Below, in pieces: positions 62,101-64,000 of a stretch of DNA of 64,000 nt (position 1 is the stretch's first letter; every line of letters begins with the position of its first letter). The notes below the pieces were generated by a model, which was not told the DNA's origin, made no database searches, and was given only the letters and a program-made list of their open reading frames with translations. The position numbers and the translations under genes are program-made. The DNA is taken from the NCBI GenBank assembly GCA_916613615.1, contig OU744732.1, positions 31,816,673 to 31,880,672 of the forward strand. Reading direction: 5' to 3'. Origin of the DNA: Steromphala cineraria. Taxonomy: Eukaryota; Mollusca; Gastropoda; Trochida; Trochidae.

Positions 62101-62175
62101 TCTATTAAAAGATTTCAAAAACAGACCAAATGTATGGTTGACCAGTACTCCAAATACTCCCTACATGGAGAACAC
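31924..62175 (+). CDS. ECE-like: Endothelin-converting enzyme-like M13 metallopeptidase, 15 exons, 3' end outside window
   Basis: The gene should encode a type II membrane zinc endopeptidase of the neprilysin/ECE family (M13), which cleaves small peptides on the lumenal or extracellular side. Fifteen exons (lengths 247, 204, 287, 66, 120, 87, 149, 104, 119, 99, 78, 104, 111, 68, 125) join in consistent phase to 1968 nt, 656 codons, with no stop. Seen in order: cytoplasmic tail 1-49, membrane segment about 50-70, the paired cysteines of the M13 N-terminal domain (85, 90, 108, 116), NAYY at 564-567, VFPAGILQ at 575-582, and the zinc motif HELTH at 605-609 followed by GFDDQG. The N-terminal tail (YKR, acidic stretch), HELTH and FDDQGRE favour ECE1/ECE2 over neprilysin. 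Family members run about 750-780 residues, so roughly 110-120 residues with the third zinc ligand (ENIAD) and C-terminus are missing beyond 64000. The assignment is by recognition, not by search. Confidence 0.95.
32171..32831 (+). other. Intron 1
   Basis: A phase-1 intron of 661 bp. No repeat or RNA gene recognised. Confidence 0.85.
32832..33035 (+). CDS. ECE-like: ECE-like exon 2: M13 N-terminal cysteine region (residues 83-150)
   Basis: Acceptor TCTTCCCAG, donor GTGAGA. The first codon is split (G|AT, Asp83). It encodes CLTPEC (85-90), then [14 protein letters not shown] (106-119) and GHSRWGTF, the signature opening of the M13 N-terminal domain with four cysteines that form conserved disulfides in the family. 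It ends in phase 1. Confidence 0.96.
33036..33591 (+). other. Intron 2
   Basis: A phase-1 intron of 556 bp. Nothing further recognised. Confidence 0.85.
33592..33878 (+). CDS. ECE-like: ECE-like exon 3 (residues 151-246)
   Basis: Acceptor TTGTCCAG, donor GTGAGT; the first codon is split (G|AG, Glu151). It encodes [16 protein letters not shown] (159-174) with the conserved Cys172, AKPLLDML, and LGGW. N-glycosylation sequons are visible at N176 (NKT), N201 (NQS) and N239 (NSS). It ends in phase 0 at ILL. Two opposite-strand open frames over it, 113 and 125 codons, are shadows. Confidence 0.96.
33930..34468. repeat. Minisatellite, 22-bp unit GTAATGATGACTTCATGTAA, intron 3 start
   Basis: About 24 units of 22 bp, beginning some 50 bases after the exon 3 donor. 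Variants GGGGGAATG, GTTAGGG and CTTCTGTGAG recur in the same order, so blocks of several units were copied together. Confidence 0.95.
35380..35795. repeat. Minisatellite, 19-bp unit TGAAGGAATGTCACAATAT, intron 3 end
   Basis: About 21 units of 19 bp with some truncated ones (AATAATGTCAC). It stops about 75 bases before the exon 4 acceptor. Diverged single units occur already near 34870 (GGAATGTAACAAAACTGAA). Confidence 0.95.
35871..35936 (+). CDS. ECE-like: ECE-like exon 4 (residues 247-268)
   Basis: A 66-nt exon between CTGTGCAG and GTGAGA, phase 0 at both ends. It encodes [17 protein letters not shown], the highly conserved DQxGLGLxxRDYY stretch of M13 peptidases, with a sequon at N261. It has one residue fewer between LGL and RDYY than I recall for vertebrate ECE1. 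Confidence 0.95.
36814..37170. mobile_element. TTAA-flanked MITE, copy 2 (intron 4)
   Basis: TIRs AGGGGCAGTAGCACGTTTTT and its complement ending GTGCTACTGCCCCT, with TTAA on both sides (36810-36813, 37171-37174). A 357-bp element. TTAA duplication points to a Kolobok or piggyBac-mobilised family; no transposase is encoded. Confidence 0.9.
37773..38122. mobile_element. TTAA-flanked MITE, copy 3 (intron 4, inverted)
   Basis: Same family in inverse orientation: AGGGCAGTAGCATGTTTTTT at the left, TGATATTGCCCCT at the right, TTAA at both borders (37769-37772, 38123-38126). Confidence 0.88.
38240..38640 (+). mobile_element. LINE 3' fragment: C-terminal end of a reverse-transcriptase ORF
   Basis: In one + frame, 38258-38584 reads [20 protein letters not shown], then [33 protein letters not shown] and [14 protein letters not shown], then stop. 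This is the typical C-terminal tail of CR1/L2/Jockey-type LINE ORF2 proteins (LHWLPV..RI.YK, AP.LWN.LP, F...LK..LF). The tail GCGCTATAGAAATTCATGAA with ATTATTATT follows. The copy is 5'-truncated and lies sense in intron 4. The ATG-started 66-codon frame here is in another frame. Confidence 0.85.
39253..39608. mobile_element. TTAA-flanked MITE, copy 4 (intron 4)
   Basis: Right end AACGTGCTACTGCCCCT with TTAA is intact; left end is slightly worn (TTAATATGGCAGTAGCACG). The internal order matches copy 2. Confidence 0.88.
40539..40658 (+). CDS. ECE-like: ECE-like exon 5 (residues 269-308)
   Basis: Acceptor ATTTGCAG, donor GTCAGT, phase 0 at both ends. It encodes [18 protein letters not shown] and FEVNIAE, matching the ECE/NEP helix after RDYYLN. 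Sequon at N290 (NVT). An antisense SINE tail begins within a few bases of the donor. Confidence 0.95.
40663..40990 (-). mobile_element. tRNA-derived SINE, antisense, touching the exon 5 donor
   Basis: Read on the minus strand it begins with a tRNA-like head (GTGGTGTAGTGAACATGGTT with B box GGGTTCGAATCC, 40920-40985), has a body with AAATAGGTACCTGAAATAAC and GCGCTTTGAGCAACTG, and ends in an ATT-type tail at 40663-40680. Its tail begins four bases after the donor GT. The family also occurs at 42266. Confidence 0.85.
41297..41326 (+). other. Isolated tRNA A-box-like segment
   Basis: GGTTATAGCTCAGTTGGTAGAGTG matches the 5' half of a tRNA (D arm), but no B box or acceptor stem follows. Probably a broken SINE head or tRNA fragment. 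Confidence 0.4.
41495..41581 (+). CDS. ECE-like: ECE-like exon 6 (residues 309-337)
   Basis: Acceptor TTTTCAG, donor GTAAGT, phase 0 at both ends. It encodes [18 protein letters not shown], matching the conserved ITIP..RRDEE.xYNK block of the family. It is too short to show as a long open frame but fits the phase of both neighbours. Confidence 0.95.
42059..42207 (+). CDS. ECE-like: ECE-like exon 7 (residues 338-386)
   Basis: Acceptor GTCCCCAG, donor GTCAGT after GGCAAAAT. It encodes [11 protein letters not shown] and [16 protein letters not shown], with sequons at NTT and NYT. It ends in phase 2 (AT), which the first base of exon 8 completes to Ile387. The following intron is the longest of the gene (11.9 kb) and carries the 145-bp satellite. 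Confidence 0.94.
42266..42558 (-). mobile_element. tRNA-derived SINE, antisense, in intron 7
   Basis: On the minus strand the head TGGTGTAGTGGTTAGCGTGT (A box) and GACCTGGGTTCGAATCC (B box) enclose a loop with CTC, so it resembles a tRNA-Glu-type head. The body matches the intron 5 copy (GTACACCCGTTATTCC, GCTCAAAGCGCTACATATTA on the + strand), and the tail is five to six ATT repeats at 42266-42283. Confidence 0.88.
43196..43488 (+). mobile_element. tRNA-derived SINE, second family, next to the satellite
   Basis: The tRNA-like head GGATAGCTCAGTGCTTAGCG with B-box-like GGTTAGAATCCC (43245) is followed by a 230-bp body ending AGTGAAATACTGTTGAAAGC and TGCGATAAACCCC. The end joins directly to the first, divergent unit of the 145-bp satellite. 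Confidence 0.8.
43493..52740. repeat. 145-bp satellite, about 64 units, in intron 7
   Basis: CATTAGAATACCTAGAAG recurs every 145 bp (43635, 43780, 43926, 44071 and so on) with little divergence. Variants: 143-144 bp (AAAAATGAAAACAATAA), 146 bp (AAAGAATGACAAAC), and a shorter unit with TTTTGATTAAGTTCCCTGAA. The short unit recurs near 46005, 46570, 48315, 48895 and 50775, with the same neighbours each time, showing block duplications of about 2.3-2.5 kb. Units of the TTAATCAGGTACGAGT type alternate with the GAACCAGTTACAAG type. First and last units are the most diverged. No long open frame. Confidence 0.97.
53405..53580 (+). mobile_element. SINE body fragment
   Basis: GCAAGGCACTTCATCCACAC, CCAGTCCACCAAGCTGTTCA and AAATGGGTACCTG match, on the same strand, the inverse of the body part of the SINEs at 40663 and 42266. 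The tRNA head is missing or unrecognisable. Confidence 0.6.
53589..54027. mobile_element. MITE with long TIRs and 9-bp target duplication, copy 1
   Basis: The ends CATCCTGCTACATCAGCG (left) and its inverse (right) extend as nearly perfect arms of about 85 bp, through GTCTTCTGTCGTATCGCT. GTAGGAAAT flanks it on both sides (53580-53588, 54028-54036). Long TIRs plus a 9-bp duplication suggest a Mutator-like (MULE) family. Inside lies a TATA-type motif GGCTATAAATAGCG at about 53914 and an E-box CACGTG. The 66-codon minus-strand frame starting at 54142 is incidental. Confidence 0.88.
54131..54234 (+). CDS. ECE-like: ECE-like exon 8 (residues 387-421)
   Basis: Acceptor AATTTTCCAG, donor GTAACT. It encodes [20 protein letters not shown] and KSFTEVMTG, the conserved NYxIW..V helix. 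It follows a 9-bp-TSD MITE by about 95 bases. It ends in phase 1. Confidence 0.95.
54816..54989. mobile_element. Pogo/Tigger-like MITE, copy 3
   Basis: CAGTGGAACACAGATATAGC after TA, ending TTATATCCATGTTCTACTG before TA. Same family as 12230. Its right half is caught in a tandem triplication (next entry). Confidence 0.8.
54920..55262. repeat. Tandem triplication, about 113 bp, spanning a MITE end and its flank
   Basis: Three units each contain GATATAGCGAACTAAATTCT, CATTGGAGT, TTCTACTGTATATATTGT and TTCTGT(A/T)C(A/G)CTGGT. The unit contains the right half of the pogo-like MITE and about 50 bp of host flank, so it arose after insertion. The last unit ends about 15 bases before the exon 9 acceptor. 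Confidence 0.88.
55278..55396 (+). CDS. ECE-like: ECE-like exon 9 (residues 422-461)
   Basis: Acceptor CTGTTACAG, donor GTAAGT; a split Gly422 joins it to exon 8. It encodes [25 protein letters not shown] and ends in phase 0. The Cys433 corresponds to the conserved WxxC cysteine. The extra cysteine a few residues before the Trp in vertebrate ECE1 has no counterpart here. Confidence 0.95.
55878..55976 (+). CDS. ECE-like: ECE-like exon 10 (residues 462-494)
   Basis: Acceptor TTTTTAAG, donor GTGGGA, phase 0 at both ends. It encodes [27 protein letters not shown] split as in the family; the LxWMDxxTRxxA motif (482-490) is diagnostic of M13 enzymes. The acceptor ends in AAG rather than CAG. Confidence 0.95.
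56384..56848 (-). mobile_element. SINE-like element, third family, antisense in intron 10
   Basis: On the + strand it starts with an ATT run (56384-56397), then GAATATTTATATAGTGCACA, CCTGGTCAATGGCATTC, ACTCCCTGGGGAGTATTCAA, and ends with GGGATTCGAACCCCGG (56827), which on the minus strand is a B box. No clear A box is left. A shorter copy lies at 57255. Confidence 0.7.
57018..57095 (+). CDS. ECE-like: ECE-like exon 11 (residues 495-520)
   Basis: A 78-nt exon, acceptor ATCTTACAG, donor GTAAGT, phase 0 at both ends. It encodes [15 protein letters not shown], matching the A..IGFPxxI block, then a sequon NVT and KLDKQYQR. It was found by phase and family match rather than by a long open frame. 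Confidence 0.94.
57255..57456 (-). mobile_element. SINE-like element, third family, head-truncated, in intron 11
   Basis: Matches 56389-56580 closely (TATATAGCGCGCATATCC, GGTTGCTCAAGGCGCTTACA, CTCCCTGGGGAGTATTCAAC) and breaks off after CTATGCCTCACA. The tRNA-like head is missing. Truncation at the 5' end in transcription direction is typical of retroposition. Confidence 0.75.
57805..57908 (+). CDS. ECE-like: ECE-like exon 12 (residues 521-554)
   Basis: Acceptor TTTCCAG, donor GTAAGA after AAAAATGC. It encodes [18 protein letters not shown] and [11 protein letters not shown], the conserved YFxNxxxxxxF..xxxLRKP block, with a sequon NKS. It ends in phase 2. A small Helentron-like element starts 14 bases after the donor. 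Confidence 0.94.
57923..58105 (+). mobile_element. Small Helentron-like element, family 2, copy 1
   Basis: The 5' hairpin TATGCCCCCGAATC-GGA-GATTCCGGGGGTATA opens the element, a GTCC run follows (57970-57992), then a subterminal CGGGGGCAT (58071-58079) complementary to the 5' end and a 3' hairpin GTGTTTCACAAACAC (58082-58096) before TCTTGTTT. This is the same asymmetric plan as the larger family. It begins 14 bases after the exon 12 donor, in intron 12. Confidence 0.82.
58468..58856. mobile_element. MITE with long TIRs and 9-bp target duplication, copy 2
   Basis: AATCCTGCTACATCAGC at the left pairs with GCTGATGTAGCAGGAT-type sequence at the right. Flanks GAAGAAAAG (58459-58467) and GACGAAAAG (58857-58865) differ at one base. 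The internal GGCTATAAATAGCG is kept, as in copy 1. More diverged than copy 1. Confidence 0.82.
59108..59218 (+). CDS. ECE-like: ECE-like exon 13: NAYY substrate-binding motif (residues 555-591)
   Basis: Acceptor CTGTTTCAG, donor GTTGGT after CCAAA. It encodes [14 protein letters not shown] (556-569) and [19 protein letters not shown] (573-591). NAYY is the ECE version of the substrate-backbone binding NAxY motif; VFPAGILQ is near-invariant in M13. It ends in phase 2. Confidence 0.97.
59582..59649 (+). CDS. ECE-like: ECE-like exon 14: HELTH zinc-binding catalytic site (residues 592-614)
   Basis: A 68-nt exon, acceptor TTGGCAG, donor GTGCAA. It encodes [22 protein letters not shown]. His605 and His609 are zinc ligands and Glu606 is the catalytic base by family knowledge. 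GFDDQG mixes a neprilysin-like Gly with an ECE-like Gln. It ends in phase 1. Confidence 0.97.
59896..60055 (+). mobile_element. Small Helentron-like element, family 2, copy 2
   Basis: 5' hairpin TATACCCCCGAATC-GGA-GATTCTGGGGGTATA, short GTCC run, then GTGACCTTGACCTTGACA, subterminal CGGGGGCAT (60021-60029) and 3' hairpin GTGTTTCACAAACAC (60032-60046). The last 45 bases are almost identical to copy 1 at 58105. Intron 14. Confidence 0.82.
60130..60480. repeat. Old dispersed repeat, also at 61480-61640
   Basis: TTCTTCTCATTGTTATTG, GTCAAATATAAAT(C/G)AAC and TTACCC(T/C)C(A/C) followed by AATGATATGTTT... recur in the same order near 60195-60290 and 61510-61610, and more weakly near 10390-10480. 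No ends are visible. Type unknown. Confidence 0.5.
61134..61296. repeat. Long hairpin (foldback), 69-73-bp arms, intron 14
   Basis: Left arm 61134-61202 and right arm 61224-61296 are nearly perfect inverse copies, separated by 21 bases. The arms contain TTCTTTATTGGACGGTGGCG and GACGTTTCGGTATAGATTC. The phrase GAAACGTCG with AATAAAG resembles 3' parts of Penelope-like retroelements in my memory, so it may be two retroelement tails head to head. Confidence 0.85.
62051..62175 (+). CDS. ECE-like: ECE-like exon 15 (residues 615-656)
   Basis: Acceptor TTTTCTGTAG, donor GTAAGT; Gly615 is split with exon 14. It encodes [13 protein letters not shown] (616-628) and [12 protein letters not shown] (639-650), the block directly after the zinc motif in ECE. 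It ends in phase 0 at GEH. No further exon of the gene is visible to 64000. Confidence 0.96.
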
Positions 62176-62310
62176 GTAAGTAGCTCAGTTTGTAGATGTA
62201 CTTCTTTAATTCAAAAACCTTATATGTACTTTTATTACCCTTTGGGTAGAAAATATATTGAAAACGTTTGTGACATATTTTCAGTTTTCAATATGAGCAC
62301 ATGTTAGAGA

Positions 62311-62419
62311 TATACCCATACTTCCCGAGGTGTATCGCTCAATAACCTCCTGTTTGAATCGTGAACCACGATTCAAACAGGAGGTTATTGAGCGATACAC
62401 CGAGGGAAGTGTGGATATA
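62311..62419. repeat. Near-perfect palindrome, 53-bp arms, 3-base centre
   Basis: Arms 62311-62363 and 62367-62419 around AAC, with one or two single-base differences. The arms contain GGTGTATCGCTCAATAACCT and CCTGTTTGAATCGTG. It lies within a wider inverted pair (next entry). Confidence 0.93.
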
Positions 62420-62425
62420 TCTGAC

Positions 62426-62990
62426 TTATACCCCACTCCGGTCGAGTCATATTTGACAAAAAAGAGCGTTCCATCATTCTTTAAATATACAGCTCTTGAC
62501 CTAACTAGATCAATAGAATGTTAATAATACTCTTCAAATTGCGGTTAAAAACCACAAACTAACTTCATTTGATTCAAATTGGTACATACCGTACTAGTAA
62601 TTATATACATATGTTTATATATATATATATAGAATATATAATACATAAAACAGAAAATACCTCTGCTTGTATCAATCCTCATTAGCTCATTCGATAGAGT
62701 CGCTGCTCAACAACATAAATTAAGGCCTCTGGTTCGATTCCAACCATCTTTTATTATAATTCTCAAAAATTTTAAATTCTAAATTTTACAAGTCTGTTTA
62801 TTTGCCAACGTTGAAGATCTCTTATCCTAACTTAGTGTAGATTAACAATAAAGTGTTGGTGTATCAGAAAAGTCGAGGTGTATCAGTGGATAACCTACAG
62901 TTACAACATAGAAAGGGTAGGTGTATCCATCAATACACCTACAGTTAGAACAAAGGAAACCATAGCAACGAGACCGGAAGTGGGGTATAA
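62426..62990. mobile_element. Possible foldback element with outer inverted pair
   Basis: TTATACCCCACTCCGGTC (62426) is the inverse of GACCGGAAGTGGGGTATAA (62972-62990). GAGGTGTATC of the neighbouring palindrome reappears at 62875 and 62921. A TA-rich core (62600-62640) and a tRNA-like stretch lie between. Ends and target duplication are unclear. Confidence 0.5.
62684..62752 (+). other. tRNA-like segment with A and B boxes
   Basis: TAGCTCATTCGATAGAGTCG and GGTTCGATTCC are spaced about 35 bases, as in a tRNA, but the acceptor and anticodon stems do not pair well. Probably a tRNA pseudogene or SINE head. Confidence 0.4.
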
Positions 62991-63272
62991 ATTACTTTTG
63001 TCTAGCAATGATTCCGAAAAATTTTCTTGCCTTTGACGTCGTGAAAGCATTGTTCGTGACGTCATTATAGCTGGCCATCTCCAGAGTGACAGGTCAATTC
63101 TTGGATGTTTTAGGAGAATAAAATACAGCAGAGATTATAAAGAAGAGATTATTACAGTAGAAAGTGTCTCATAAGACTTTAACTGAAAATTTTGTACCAC
63201 CCTTGATCTCGATCGGGTATACAATAATACATACTCGTCTTATAAAAGTCAAATCACACTCCCTTGGGTTAT

Positions 63273-64000
63273 TAGCAGCCCCGTCTAAGGACGGGGCTGC
63301 TATCAGTTTTTGTGAAGTTTCCATCGCCGCCGCCGCCGCACTCGTACTACTAGCTATAACTTTTTTCCCCTAAGCTTTCCAGAACTCTTATTCATACCTT
63401 ACTCCTCATACCTCGGGGGAACGATTTTGACATGTTCACTTTCAAGGTCAAAGGTCAAGGTCACGAGCTATGTATTCACACTAAGAATTCCTTGTAAACG
63501 CGATAACTTGAAAAGTTTTTGTGCTATGAAGCTCTAACTTGGTATATATCATCCTTGGAAAAGTAAAAAAAATTGAAAAAGTTTTGGCTACAATCCGTCA
63601 AAGGTCAAGGTCACAGCAAGGTCATGACGTAAGCATGTTTTAGCGAAAATGCTTTATTTTAACTATGAACACTTTTAATCAATACATGATTGTTATACTA
63701 AAAAAAAAGTGTTCAATGATTGTGTGACCTTGAAGGTCAAAGGTCAAGGTCATGAGATATGAGTTATTACAAAATGCACTAAATTGGGGTATAACTTTAT
63801 CCCATTTAGCTTTTCAGAACTCATGAACATGTCTAAATGTTAATACTTCCAGGGAATCATTATGACATGTTCACTTTCAAGTTCAAAGGTCAAGGTCACG
63901 AGTTATAAAATCACCACAAAATTCTTTGTAAACACGGTAACTTGAAAAGTTTTTGTGCTATGAAGCTCTAACTTGGTATATATCATCCTTGGAAAAGTAA
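63273..64000 (+). mobile_element. Helentron-like or related element, third family, 5' part only
   Basis: Starts with a perfect 12-bp hairpin AGCAGCCCCGTC-TAAG-GACGGGGCTGCT (63274-63301), then a GCC run (63324-63337) and a tandem body: GACATGTTCACTTTCAAG, AAAGGTCAAGGTCACGAG and TATATATCATCCTTGGAAAA recur with a period of about 430 bp (63420-63565 and 63860-64000). Hairpin start, microsatellite leader and minisatellite body match the plan of the other Helentron-like elements. The 3' end is outside, so the class is inferred. Confidence 0.55.
63441..63900 (+). repeat. Repeated AGGTCA direct-repeat motifs
   Basis: TCAAGGTCAAAGGTCAAGG with TCAC occurs at 63442, and related runs at 63597, 63733 and 63884. 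Each is two or three AGGTCA hexamers spaced by one base. They are part of the mobile-element body. Confidence 0.85.

Noticed and set aside
62330..62524. 64-codon open frame as a further ECE exon
   Set aside because: It runs through a palindrome and shows no ENIAD or other M13 motif.

Overview
The window is animal nuclear DNA: AT-rich, dominated by repeats, and holding one spliced protein gene whose exons have GT..AG borders. The exon proteins identify a metazoan endothelin-converting-enzyme-type M13 peptidase. The repeat complement (Helentron-like elements with a GTCC-rich leader, tRNA-derived SINEs with ATT tails, many MITEs and minisatellites) fits a lophotrochozoan, most likely a bivalve mollusc; the species cannot be read from the sequence.

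Region 1-31.9 kb has no protein gene I can support. It is a patchwork of degenerate tandem arrays (about 105 bp at 1.3-2.1 kb, 136-154 bp with higher-order structure at 4.0-5.9 kb, about 155 bp at 6.2-10.0 kb, about 175 bp at 13.1-23.3 kb, 18 bp at 10.9 kb, 16 bp at 26.5 kb, about 110 bp at 30.4 kb). Mobile elements interrupt them. The clearest case is a nest at 13.87-22.28 kb: a tandem repeat carries a TA-flanked Tc1/mariner-like MITE, which carries a Helentron-like element, which carries a second copy of the same element family, which holds older debris including a possible THAP-like transposon remnant.

Region 31.9-62.2 kb carries 15 coding exons on the + strand. All exon phases agree and join into 656 residues: a short cytoplasmic tail, one membrane anchor, and most of the lumenal peptidase, including the NAYY motif and the HELTH zinc site. 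The last exons (third zinc ligand and C-terminus) lie beyond the window. The first coding exon starts directly behind a splice acceptor, so an upstream exon is expected. Introns hold SINEs, four TTAA-flanked MITE copies (one just upstream of the gene, three in intron 4), a LINE 3' fragment, two MITEs with 9-bp target duplications, two copies of a small Helentron-like element, and a satellite of about 64 x 145 bp in intron 7.

Region 62.2-64.0 kb is the start of intron 15: a 53-bp-arm palindrome inside a larger foldback, then the 5' hairpin of another Helentron-like element whose body carries repeated AGGTCA motifs and runs off the window.
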